Shown: positions 6,359-13,603 of the stretch, piece by piece
Layout: each line of letters opens with the position of its first letter
How positions within the stretch are numbered: the stretch's first letter is position 1
Source: Alphaproteobacteria bacterium
Lineage (GTDB): Bacteria > Pseudomonadota > Alphaproteobacteria > JALRGP01
Length of the DNA: 14,164 nucleotides
Direction of reading: 5' to 3'
NCBI GenBank assembly: GCA_023259685.1
Contig: JALRGP010000015.1
Coordinates: forward strand, 1-14,164
Notes under the pieces: model-generated
What the model was told of the DNA's origin: nothing
The model's input: the letters and a program-made list of their open reading frames with translations, nothing else
Databases searched by the model: none
Made by a program: the position numbers and the translations under genes

Positions 6359-6667
6359 TGGGTATATGACCCTTTGCCACCAGCTGTAACAGCCACGTTC
6401 ACAGTTCAGCCCATAGAGCAAATGCAGATAATGCAACCAGCTCAACCTGTAGGTCCGCAACCTATCCCACAACACATACAACAGAGCTCAAACATATGGT
6501 CAATAACAGTAGATGAATTAAACATCTTCCTGAGCGATAGGAATAATGTTTGAAATCATAAAGAGGTACTTGAAAAGTATATCAAAGATAATGAAGAGGA
6601 AAAAGAACAATACAATGACAAAGAAACAAAGAAAAAAAATATGATCAAAAATGTATTAGGATTGTAA
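6359..6667 (+). pseudogene. Broken Pro/Gln-rich reading frame of unknown function
   Basis: The frame from 6359 reads WVYDPLPPAVTATF, a Pro/Gln-rich stretch (PAQPVGPQPIPQHIQQ), then WSITVDELNIFLSDRNN, an in-frame TGA at 6551-6553, then a charged Lys/Glu-rich tail (HKEVLEKYIKDNEEEKEQY...) to TAA 6665-6667. The composition on both sides of the TGA reads as one protein. No start codon with a ribosome binding site is seen; the frame stays open upstream into the transposase remnant. It is probably the 3' part of a gene interrupted by the IS and then decayed. I do not recognise the family. A short intact product from the ATG codons near 6424 cannot be excluded but is unlikely. Confidence 0.45.
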
Positions 6668-6676
6668 AAAACAATT

Positions 6677-6703
6677 AAGAACGGGGGACCCTGCCCGATT
6701 CTT
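6677..6703 (-). terminator. Probable terminator hairpin downstream of the EamA permease gene
   Basis: AAGAACGGG (6677-6685) pairs with CCCG-a-TTCTT (6694-6703), a 9-bp stem with one bulged base and an 8-base loop. On the minus strand it is followed by AATTGTTTTTT, terminating transcripts from the permease gene that ends at 6756. On the plus strand a weaker TTCTTT follows. Part of a small GC-rich island (6677-6748) that may be a dispersed intergenic repeat. Confidence 0.55.
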
Positions 6704-6755
6704 TCTTTACATCCAAATTTTGGTAGTAACGAGACAGAGTCGGGGGCTTTTATAG

Positions 6756-7643
6756 TTATTTGCTTTTTTTAGCTTCGATGATTGTGATATAAAAGGTGCT
6801 AATGGCGATAATGGCTGCCCCTACATATAAAAATGTATGGGGGATTTGATTGAAAAACAAATAACCTGACAAAGCAGATATAATGATTTCTGTATAGCTA
6901 TACGGTGTCAAAGATGAGGCATCAGCAGCACTATAAGCTCTGAATAAACATACTTGAATTAAATTGGCCCCCACTCCCAATGCGCCAAGGTAGCATAGTT
7001 CATCTAAATGGGGTGTTTTCCATACAAACGTTAGCGGAATAAACGCAAGAAACGTTGAAATTAAACCAAAATAGAACAGGAGTGTATAAATGTGATCCCC
7101 TCCCACCATTTTTTTTACAATAACGTTGGATATGGCAAACAATAATGCAGCACTCACCGGTATCAATGCGGCCATATTAAATGTATCGGTACCTGGACGA
7201 ATAATGATTAACAACCCAATGAATCCCATCAACGTTGCAATCCAACGAGCCGTATCCACCCGTTCTTTTAAGAAAAAATAGGCCATTGGTAAAAAAAACA
7301 ATGGTTGAGCAAACATAATGGATGTATTTTCAGCCAGTGGCATCACATAAACGGAGTAACAACATAATCCAAGAGCGATGGCTCCAATTAGGGCACGCAC
7401 AAAATGCAAAGGAAAACGGTTGGTCTTAAAGTAATAAGATCCTTTACTGATCATGAATGGAATCACTGTTAACATACTAAATAAATATCTAAAAAATACA
7501 ATCTCAACGGTATGAAATCGGTCTCCCAACTTACACATCAATACATCATTTGATACGCTCACAACGCCAATCATGATGGCCCAAAATGCGCCTTGTGCAT
7601 ATCCTTTTTTTAAAAACCAATCGATAAAAGGTAAATTTGTCAT
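6756..7643 (-). CDS. EamA/DMT-family permease, possibly an S-adenosylmethionine importer
   Basis: A 295-residue polytopic inner-membrane protein with about ten hydrophobic segments arranged as two EamA repeats, the second starting near residue 160 (LIPVSAALLFAISNVIVKKM). The length fits the drug/metabolite transporter superfamily. The N-terminal SVSNDVLMCKLGDRFHTVEIVFFRYLF resembles, from memory, the experimentally known SAM transporter of Rickettsia prowazekii (SVINDVLMKYLG...EVTFFRFLFG). That makes SAM uptake the best guess; other metabolites are possible for this family. Import of SAM would fit an intracellular bacterium unable to make it. It is transcribed away from the DUF3576-trkA operon, with its own probable promoter and a hairpin downstream. 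The ATG lacks a strong Shine-Dalgarno. Confidence 0.82.
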   Translation of the reverse strand: MTNLPFIDWFLKKGYAQGAFWAIMIGVVSVSNDVLMCKLGDRFHTVEIVFFRYLFSMLTVIPFMISKGSYYFKTNRFPLHFVRALIGAIALGLCCYSVYVMPLAENTSIMFAQPLFFLPMAYFFLKERVDTARWIATLMGFIGLLIIIRPGTDTFNMAALIPVSAALLFAISNVIVKKMVGGDHIYTLLFYFGLISTFLAFIPLTFVWKTPHLDELCYLGALGVGANLIQVCLFRAYSAADASSLTPYSYTEIIISALSGYLFFNQIPHTFLYVGAAIIAISTFYITIIEAKKSK

Positions 7644-7662
7644 GGTTATTTTTTATCTAAAC

Positions 7663-7692
7663 CTCATAACAAAATATAACAGCCGTTGTCAA
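7663..7692 (-). promoter_or_regulatory. Possible sigma-70 promoter of the EamA permease gene
   Basis: The minus strand carries a perfect -35 TTGACA (7687-7692), an 18-base spacer and TATGAG (7663-7668; 4 of 6 matches to TATAAT). The leader to the ATG at 7643 would be short, about 13 bases. The -35 is convincing, the -10 less so. Confidence 0.4.
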
Positions 7693-7722
7693 AAAACACA
7701 AAATAGATGCTTAATCAAGGTA

Positions 7723-7728
7723 TATAAT
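7723..7728 (+). promoter_or_regulatory. Possible -10 box for the DUF3576 lipoprotein-trkA operon
   Basis: A perfect TATAAT lies about 75 bases upstream of the lipoprotein ATG on the plus strand. No good -35 is seen at 16-18 bases upstream, so the assignment is weak. Confidence 0.3.
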
Positions 7729-7804
7729 CCAGTCTTTTTGTACAGATAAAAAAAATAATCGCTACAATAACTTAAATACTGGTTTATGTTGTGGAAAAAT
7801 TTTT

Positions 7805-8311
7805 ATGATAAAAATAAACTTAATCATGTTTTTAACATTAATTGGATGTGCTGGAAACATTGATAACAAAGGGGCGCCAGAATCACCAGAAAGGAAAAGA
7901 AAATTTGGCTTTGGTTCAGTAATTTCTGAGGAAGGTATTAGTATTGGATCCCAAGGAATTAGAGGAAAAGAAAAAGACGGCATCGGACAGGCAAATCGTT
8001 ACTTATGGTTGGCATCTTTAAAAACATTAGAAAATATCTCTTTGCAATCAAGTGACGCCGTGGGTGGGGTGATTATTAGTGATTGGCATACTATTATGGG
8101 ACATTCCAATATTCAAATAAAAATAACCGTTCAAATCATGAGCGCTATTTTAGAGGCCAAAGCTCTTCATGTGATTGTCCATAAAAGACAGCTCAAGGGG
8201 GGGCAACAATGGGTTGAGCTGGGTGTTGATCCGGCATTAACAGAAAAAATCGAAAATACTATTTTAACAACAGCAAGAAATTTATATATCGACGATAAAA
8301 AAAACATCTAA
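7805..8311 (+). CDS. DUF3576 domain lipoprotein
   Basis: A 168-residue predicted lipoprotein. The short signal peptide MIKINLIMFLTLIGC has a lipobox LIGC, so Cys15 would be lipidated after signal peptidase II cleavage; the next residues (AGN) give no clear inner-membrane retention signal. The mature part carries the alphaproteobacterial DUF3576 pattern: GQANRYLWLASLKTLE, GGVIISDWH, IKITVQIMSAILEAKALHVIVHKR and a final helix EKIENTILTTARNLY. The function of this family is not known; it is an envelope protein, probably of the outer membrane. GGAA lies ahead of the ATG. Three bases separate it from trkA, so the two are co-transcribed. Divergent from the permease gene. Confidence 0.85.
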   Translation: MIKINLIMFLTLIGCAGNIDNKGAPESPERKRKFGFGSVISEEGISIGSQGIRGKEKDGIGQANRYLWLASLKTLENISLQSSDAVGGVIISDWHTIMGHSNIQIKITVQIMSAILEAKALHVIVHKRQLKGGQQWVELGVDPALTEKIENTILTTARNLYIDDKKNI

Positions 8312-8314
8312 GTT

Positions 8315-9667
8315 ATGAATATTATCATATTGGGGGCAGGCCAGGTTGGATATCATGTGGCGAAATATCTGCTTCAAGATCACCATCGTATTACAATTGT
8401 TGATCATAACAATGATTTATTGGAAAATATTATGGACCAACTGGATATTCAACCGATTTTAGGGTTTGGTTCTTATCCAAATGTTTTAGAGGCGGCTGGC
8501 GTTCGAAAAGCCGATCTGTTAATTGCGGTCACAGCTTCCGATGAAGTCAATATTGTGGCATGTGATGTTGCGGCTTCTATGTCTGCCGATTTATTTCGAA
8601 TTGCAAGGGTGCGTCACCGCGATTACTGGAAAAACAATGGTGTTCAGGTTTTTAATTCCGTTCATGAAGTTATTTCCCCCGAAATTGAGGTTGCAAAATC
8701 CATTCACAAAAGTACGAAGATTTTAGGTGCTTTTGAATTGGTTTCATTGCCTCATGATTTTAAAATGATTGGAACCACCCCAACGAAATATAGTATTTTT
8801 TTAAACACTCCTTTTAAAAAAATACCTTCTGCGTTTCCAAACGCGAATATGTCGTGGTTATTAATTAAACGTGGAGATGACTATATTGTTCCCCAAGACG
8901 ATGATTGTTTAATGATTCATGATCATGTTTACATCATTGTTCGCAAAGATCATATATCCCACATTATGGAGGCATTTGGCTACAATCAAAAAGAAGAAAG
9001 AAATTTAATGATTATCGGGGGAGGACATATTGGACGACAATTGGCCTATGAAATTGAAAATGATAACACGTCTGTTAATTTAAAAATTATTGAGCGGGAT
9101 GAGAAGCAATGTCATTCCTGCTATAACTATTTATCACAAACAAAAATCATCCATGGTGATGGATTAGATATTGATATATTAAATGATGCGTATATTTCAG
9201 AATGTGAAACATTGTTAAGCCTGACCAACGATGACAAAGTTAACGTTTTATCATGTTTATTATCGAAACGCTTGGGGGCAAAGCGGACCTTGTGTTTACT
9301 GAATAATAATAGCTATGCTTCTCTTGTCACATCACTAGGAATAGATTCTATCATCAATCCCAGAAGTTTAACGATTTCATCAATTTTACAGCATGTGCAA
9401 AGAAATCAGCATGATCATGTTAAAAATATTGCCGAATCATCATTAATGGTTATGATGATTCAAATAACTGCCTCAACGAGTATTTTAAATACACATGTTT
9501 CAAAAATACCCTATATTGAAAAAATTTGGATCTATAGACATCGCCATCTGTTAGATGATATATCTGAGATATTTTTAGAAAAAGAGGATATTTTAATTGT
9601 CATTTTTCAACAACATATGCTGAAAAAAATTAAAAAATTTTTTAATGATAATAAGTCAAATCATTAA
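8315..9667 (+). CDS. trkA: Trk potassium uptake regulatory protein TrkA
   Basis: A 450-residue cytosolic NAD(H)-binding subunit that gates the TrkH/TrkG potassium channel at the inner membrane. It has the doubled RCK layout of E. coli TrkA (458 residues). The first Rossmann domain has GAGQVG (7-12) and a nucleotide-binding acid at Asp30, followed by a RCK-C domain (about 135-215). The second Rossmann domain has GGGHIG (235-240) and IIERDE, then another RCK-C ending in FLEKEDILIVIF. Both glycine loops are intact. The start ATG is three bases after the lipoprotein stop and lacks a clear Shine-Dalgarno, so translation probably depends on coupling. The transporter partner trkH is not in the window. 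Confidence 0.95.
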   Translation: MNIIILGAGQVGYHVAKYLLQDHHRITIVDHNNDLLENIMDQLDIQPILGFGSYPNVLEAAGVRKADLLIAVTASDEVNIVACDVAASMSADLFRIARVRHRDYWKNNGVQVFNSVHEVISPEIEVAKSIHKSTKILGAFELVSLPHDFKMIGTTPTKYSIFLNTPFKKIPSAFPNANMSWLLIKRGDDYIVPQDDDCLMIHDHVYIIVRKDHISHIMEAFGYNQKEERNLMIIGGGHIGRQLAYEIENDNTSVNLKIIERDEKQCHSCYNYLSQTKIIHGDGLDIDILNDAYISECETLLSLTNDDKVNVLSCLLSKRLGAKRTLCLLNNNSYASLVTSLGIDSIINPRSLTISSILQHVQRNQHDHVKNIAESSLMVMMIQITASTSILNTHVSKIPYIEKIWIYRHRHLLDDISEIFLEKEDILIVIFQQHMLKKIKKFFNDNKSNH

Positions 9668-9760
9668 CTAAATTTAATTTAAATAAAATTTAATTAAAAT
9701 GCATTTGACAAGTTGTTGAAATAGAGTAACCATAGATCAAATACTAGTTGTATGAAATAA

Positions 9761-10648
9761 ATGGCACGTTTACAAGAAGAGTATGATGACCAAGATGTGG
9801 AGACACGCTTAGTGACTCATAAAGCACGTAAAATTGATGTATTGTACAAAGAAAAATTGATATCACATTCTCAATATAATGATTGTATGACGCTCATAGA
9901 AGAATTAGAAGATTGTTCTATTGGACGATACTTATTATCAAGCCGTGGCTTTAACGGATATTGGTTTGATTATTTGTGTCAACCCATTCCAAAAATTCAA
10001 CGTCCGATTGCCGATATCGAAAAATTTATTGTTCAAGAAGCCCCTTTGTCTTTGGCATTTAAAGAATCAAGATCTATTTTGCAAAAAATTGTGACTCAAA
10101 ATATCCAAGAATATATTCGTATGGCGTCCCTACCCTGCGGTTTAATGACAACATTTTTTGAGTTGGATTTTTCTCATGCATCGCACTTTTCTCTGCTTGG
10201 ATTGGACCTTGATTACGAGGCAATTAATATTTCTATTGAAATTGCAAAAAAAAGAAATTTACTTAACCATGTTCAATATATCCATGGGGATGTGTTTGAT
10301 TTTTCAAACAAAGATGATTTTCATCTCATTATTGGTTTTGCCATAGAATTTTATATTACAAGTCGCGATTACGCCACAAAATATTTTAAAGTAGTACATA
10401 ACTCTTTGAAAAAAAATGGTGCTTTTGTCGGGGCATTCTTTTCAGATCCATCTTATTGGAATATTAAGGACGAAGATTCACTACACAAGCAAATAATGAT
10501 TTTTAATGATATTCTATCGTTACCTTTTGGTATGAAATTTACTCTTGATGATATGTCTGAAATTTTAGAAAATGTAGGATTTTATAATATTCAATTTGTT
10601 TTTGATGAACAAAAAATGATACCGGTGGTATTTTGTCAAAAGAAATAG
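9761..10648 (+). CDS. Class I SAM-dependent methyltransferase-like protein
   Basis: A 295-residue protein. Residues about 1-115 are a charged helical region of unknown role. From about 120 it shows a Rossmann methyltransferase core: MASLPCGLMTTFFELD in the place of motif I, LGLDLDYEAINISIEIAKKRN with the acid that binds the SAM ribose, VQYIHGDVFDF (motif II) and DFHLIIGFAIEFYIT (motif III-like), then a C-terminal beta hairpin. Motif I is unusual: the GxGxG loop is reduced to PCGLM, as in some small-molecule methyltransferases. The substrate is unknown. The ATG has no strong Shine-Dalgarno; a TTGACA at 9705-9710 is a possible -35, but no good -10 follows. It overlaps the prenyl synthase gene by 16 bases and heads that run of genes. 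Confidence 0.7.
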   Translation: MARLQEEYDDQDVETRLVTHKARKIDVLYKEKLISHSQYNDCMTLIEELEDCSIGRYLLSSRGFNGYWFDYLCQPIPKIQRPIADIEKFIVQEAPLSLAFKESRSILQKIVTQNIQEYIRMASLPCGLMTTFFELDFSHASHFSLLGLDLDYEAINISIEIAKKRNLLNHVQYIHGDVFDFSNKDDFHLIIGFAIEFYITSRDYATKYFKVVHNSLKKNGAFVGAFFSDPSYWNIKDEDSLHKQIMIFNDILSLPFGMKFTLDDMSEILENVGFYNIQFVFDEQKMIPVVFCQKK

Positions 10649-11448
10649 AACAATTTAACAAAGAACTCAAACAATGGATTGATCGCTTTGAGATTTTACA
10701 TAAGGACCTGAAGAAATCTTCGCTCTATAGCAGTCAAAGTGGAAAACGTTTTCGTCCTCAGCTCATTTTTATGATGGCTGATTTTTTATCAATACCTTTA
10801 TATGACGTTATGCCCGTTGCGATCAGCATTGAATTATTGCATTGCTCATCACTAATGTTAGATGATTTGCCTTGCATGGATAATGCACAACTCAGGCGCC
10901 ATGAACCCACGTGTTGGGTTGTCTACGGTGAAGGAATGACCACTTTATCCGCTTATGCGTTAGTATTTTTTAGTGCCCAGGTTATTTTAAATGCTTCTTA
11001 TCATGAATCTGCAAAGGTTCAGCTCACAAATTTATTATGTTCATCTGCTATTGGAATGACAGATGGTCAAGCTTTTGATATTTCTCAAGATAAAAATATT
11101 TCTCCTCAAGAATTGTGTATGCTTAAAACTGGACGTTTATTTGAATTTTGTTTATTGTCGCCTCTTATCATCGCATCCAGGCAAGATCTTATACCAACAT
11201 TTCAAAGAGTCGCTGAATTGCTCTCTCTTATTTTTCAATACCGCGATGATTTAATGGATGATGAATCTAGTGATCAAACGGGAAAATCGTCCCATATTGA
11301 TGATCAAAAAGACACCCTTAAAAAAAACCATGCCATTGACGTTAATGATGTTTTAAAAGAACTTGATCATTTATTAAAAACACAATGCCCATCAATTCAT
11401 GATAAAATGATGCAGGTCGCGGGTTGGATCATCACGCGTCAACATTAA
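10633..11448 (+). CDS. ispA: Short-chain polyprenyl (farnesyl/geranylgeranyl) diphosphate synthase
   Basis: A 271-residue trans-prenyltransferase that condenses isopentenyl diphosphate with allylic diphosphates in the cytosol, supplying undecaprenyl and quinone side chains. Motifs in order: SGKRFRPQL (36-44), first aspartate-rich motif DDLPCMD (77-83) with the bacterial CM insertion, RR (88-89), GMTDGQ (141-146), KTG (165-167), and second aspartate-rich motif DDLMD (205-209). The start is TTG, with GGTGG four bases upstream inside the methyltransferase 3' end; no ATG fits. Oddities: Leu76 replaces the His usual before the first DD, NAQLRR replaces NDDLRR, and the C-terminus is shorter than the ~290-300 typical. 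The usual neighbours xseB and dxs are absent. FPP against GGPP product length cannot be decided. Confidence 0.85.
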   Translation: MSKEIEQFNKELKQWIDRFEILHKDLKKSSLYSSQSGKRFRPQLIFMMADFLSIPLYDVMPVAISIELLHCSSLMLDDLPCMDNAQLRRHEPTCWVVYGEGMTTLSAYALVFFSAQVILNASYHESAKVQLTNLLCSSAIGMTDGQAFDISQDKNISPQELCMLKTGRLFEFCLLSPLIIASRQDLIPTFQRVAELLSLIFQYRDDLMDDESSDQTGKSSHIDDQKDTLKKNHAIDVNDVLKELDHLLKTQCPSIHDKMMQVAGWIITRQH

Positions 11449-11459
11449 TAATTGGAGAT

Positions 11460-13040
11460 ATGCTACACATTTTTAGAAATATACTCAAAGATCGAGGATT
11501 GGATGGTTTTTTGATACCAAAAAATGATCGTTTTATGCAGGAATCAACATCACCGTGCGAGGAGCGTTTGAAATATATGACGGGGTTCTCTGGATCTGCA
11601 GGTATGGCTTTGATTACACAAGAAAATGCTTATTTATTTGTTGATGGACGCTACACAATCGCCGCTAAGCAAGAGGCGCCTCATTATCATATTCAAGATT
11701 TATCTATCCAAAGTATTATTGATTGCATTCATGACGGAGCTATCATTGGCTTTGATCCATGGGTTCACACTATTGATCAAATTGAAAAATTATCCAAGTA
11801 TACCCATGTACATATCCATGCCGTTCAAGATAATCCAGTTGATATTATTTGGAGAAATCGTCCCGTTATGGAATCATTGCCTTTTTTAGATCATTCTATT
11901 CACTACGCTGGGGAAGATTTTAAAAATAAAATTGAACGTGTACAACAATTAATGAATACAGATTTTTTATTTATCACACATCCCGATTGCGTCTCATGGT
12001 TATTAAATATCAGATCTAATCATGTGCCATATTCTCCAATCGTTCAAAGTTTTGCCTTGCTTCCCAAGGAAGGGATGCCATTATTGATGACAAAACATTA
12101 TTATGAAGGCATTAAAGATATACAATTGGTTCATGAAAATGATTTAAAAAACTTAACAGGCTCCATATCATTGAGCCCAAGTGCACCACACCAATGCTTG
12201 GATATTTTTAAACATATGGATATCCAAATTAAACCAGACATTGTCACACAACTAAAATCCATTAAAAATTCTGTTGAACTTAAAGGTGCGACATCGTGCC
12301 ATCAACGAGAAGGAGACATTCTCAAAGATTTTTTAAGAATTATCAAAAAAGATTACAAACACTACACGGAATGGAGTGCGTCCGAGTTACTGTCCAAAAT
12401 GCGAGGAACAATTGATTTGTATCAAGGACCCAGTTTTGAAACGATTTCCGCAATTAACGATAATGGTGCAATTATTCATTATCGACCTTCAAAAAATCAT
12501 GATCGTCCCTTATGCGATGGTCTTTATTTGATTGATAGCGGAGGTCAATATCTTGATGGCACAACTGATGTTACACGAACCCTTGCATTGGGAGAGGTTA
12601 CAAATCCATTTCATAAAACCGTATATACGGCCATTTTAAAAGGGATGATTGATTTATCTTATGCAATTTTCCCCAAAGGTACCACGGGTTCTTATATTGA
12701 TATTTTGGCCAGACGATATTTATTTGAATTAGGTTTAGATTATCCCCATGGAACTGGGCATGGTGTGGGAAGTTATTTAAATGTTCATGAAGGCCCCCAG
12801 TCTGTATCAAAATATTCCAATGTCCCCCTGGAGGAAGGCATGTTGCTTTCCAATGAACCAGGTTATTACAAAGAAGGAGATTTTGGCATACGTATTGAAA
12901 ATATGATGAGGGTGGTTGCAAAAGGAGAATTTTTAGGTTTTGAAACCTTGACAAAAGTCCCTTTTGATCGCGATTTAATTGATGACAATCTATTATCAAC
13001 AGATCACTGTCAATTTATCAATGAATACGGCTATGTTTAA
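11460..13040 (+). CDS. pepP: Xaa-Pro aminopeptidase (aminopeptidase P, M24B)
   Basis: A 526-residue metallopeptidase that removes N-terminal residues before proline, cytosolic. Two creatinase-like N-terminal domains (about 1-275, including LKYMTGFSGSAG at 37-48) precede a pita-bread catalytic domain. All five metal ligands are visible: Asp359 (IDSGGQY), Asp370 (TTDVTRT), His434 (HGTGHGVG), Glu466 (SNEPGYY) and Glu480 (IRIENM). The layout matches the three-domain, eukaryotic-like APP1 type, but it ends about 60-70 residues short of the ~590-600 usual in alphaproteobacteria, lacking most of the C-terminal extension. I chose ATG 11460 (MLHIFRNILK) because GGAG precedes it and the family starts there; an in-frame TTG at 11424 would add 12 residues. 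It lies 11 bases after the prenyl synthase stop. Confidence 0.93.
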   Translation: MLHIFRNILKDRGLDGFLIPKNDRFMQESTSPCEERLKYMTGFSGSAGMALITQENAYLFVDGRYTIAAKQEAPHYHIQDLSIQSIIDCIHDGAIIGFDPWVHTIDQIEKLSKYTHVHIHAVQDNPVDIIWRNRPVMESLPFLDHSIHYAGEDFKNKIERVQQLMNTDFLFITHPDCVSWLLNIRSNHVPYSPIVQSFALLPKEGMPLLMTKHYYEGIKDIQLVHENDLKNLTGSISLSPSAPHQCLDIFKHMDIQIKPDIVTQLKSIKNSVELKGATSCHQREGDILKDFLRIIKKDYKHYTEWSASELLSKMRGTIDLYQGPSFETISAINDNGAIIHYRPSKNHDRPLCDGLYLIDSGGQYLDGTTDVTRTLALGEVTNPFHKTVYTAILKGMIDLSYAIFPKGTTGSYIDILARRYLFELGLDYPHGTGHGVGSYLNVHEGPQSVSKYSNVPLEEGMLLSNEPGYYKEGDFGIRIENMMRVVAKGEFLGFETLTKVPFDRDLIDDNLLSTDHCQFINEYGYV

Positions 13041-13554
13041 AACTATTTTAAGTGTGTTGATGGGGATTGTTGGATATCATTACTTTATCCACATGGAAAA
13101 AAACCATCTGGATGTCGGCATCATCAATTTATCTCGGGTTGAGCAAAAATCAAAATCCTACACAACTATTCGTAAATTTTTAGATAACGAACACAAAAAA
13201 ATCAAAGATAGCGTTTTACAATTGGAAGACGCTCAGCGGCAATTTTATGAACGACTGAAACAAGCAGAATCACAAAATAATCCATCTGCGGTCCAAATGC
13301 GCCAAGCATTCAATAAAAAAAACCAAGACATTGAAAATTATATCCAAAATGAAAAGGAACGTCTGCGGATTTTATTTAAAAACAAACAAGATGAATTGGA
13401 TAAAAAAATAACTCAATCCATAGATCGTATCGTCAAAAAATACAATCTATCATTACTAGTCAATTCAAATATTGATGATGAGCATAAAATTGTCATTTAT
13501 GGACAAAAGTCTATGAATTATACAGACGTGTTTATCAAAATATTGGATGATTAG
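13021..13554 (+). CDS. Skp/OmpH-like membrane-anchored coiled-coil protein
   Basis: A 177-residue protein. A hydrophobic N-terminal segment (about 5-23, MFKTILSVLMGIVGYHYFI) without a clear cleavage site suggests an inner-membrane anchor or signal peptide. The rest is extracytoplasmic: VGIINLSRVEQKS, then a long Lys/Glu/Gln-rich helical stretch (about 45-135) broken by ESQNNPSAVQMRQA, and a closing strand YNLSLLVNSN followed by YTDVFIKILDD. That order matches the tentacle-type chaperone Skp/OmpH, which holds outer-membrane proteins in the periplasm. Similarity is structural and not close; another coiled-coil envelope protein is possible. It overlaps the peptidase gene by 20 bases with ATG 13021; ATG 13033 (MFKT) is an alternative. 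Usual neighbours bamA and lpxD are absent. Confidence 0.6.
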   Translation: MNTAMFKTILSVLMGIVGYHYFIHMEKNHLDVGIINLSRVEQKSKSYTTIRKFLDNEHKKIKDSVLQLEDAQRQFYERLKQAESQNNPSAVQMRQAFNKKNQDIENYIQNEKERLRILFKNKQDELDKKITQSIDRIVKKYNLSLLVNSNIDDEHKIVIYGQKSMNYTDVFIKILDD

Positions 13555-13569
13555 CAATAACTGCTTTTT
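13553..13569 (+). terminator. Weak possible terminator after the Skp-like gene
   Basis: AGCA (13553-13556) and TGCT (13562-13565) form a short 4-bp stem around ATAAC, overlapping the stop codon and followed by a run of T. It is at the expected end of the four-gene run but is thermodynamically weak. Confidence 0.25.
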
Positions 13570-13603
13570 CAAAAATTCCTTAGCGAACTAATACATCAAA
13601 AAA

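Larger units (their letters stand above)
5837..6755. other. 919-base stretch without an intact gene
   Basis: Between plsX and the permease gene there is no intact coding sequence. It holds the transposase remnant, the Pro/Gln-rich broken frame and the hairpin described separately. The first 70 bases after plsX show nothing recognisable and no strong terminator. The last 50 bases contain CCAAA-T-TTTGG (6712-6722) and a second CGGGGG motif before the permease stop. Confidence 0.7.

Noticed and set aside
5843..6371. Eight-base direct repeat ATATGACC at 5843-5850 and 6364-6371 flanking the transposase remnant
   Set aside because: IS630-type elements duplicate only TA, and an 8-base match in AT-rich sequence can arise by chance; no terminal inverted repeats support it as an element boundary.
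9668..9710. AT-rich inverted repeat and TTGACA between trkA and the methyltransferase gene
   Set aside because: The stem would be almost pure A/T with no T-run logic, and no acceptable -10 follows the TTGACA at 16-18 bases; not listed as terminator or promoter.
12598..12999. Minus-strand open frame of 133 codons inside the peptidase gene
   Set aside because: Lies opposite the catalytic domain, whose five metal ligands are all intact; composition is that of an antisense shadow.
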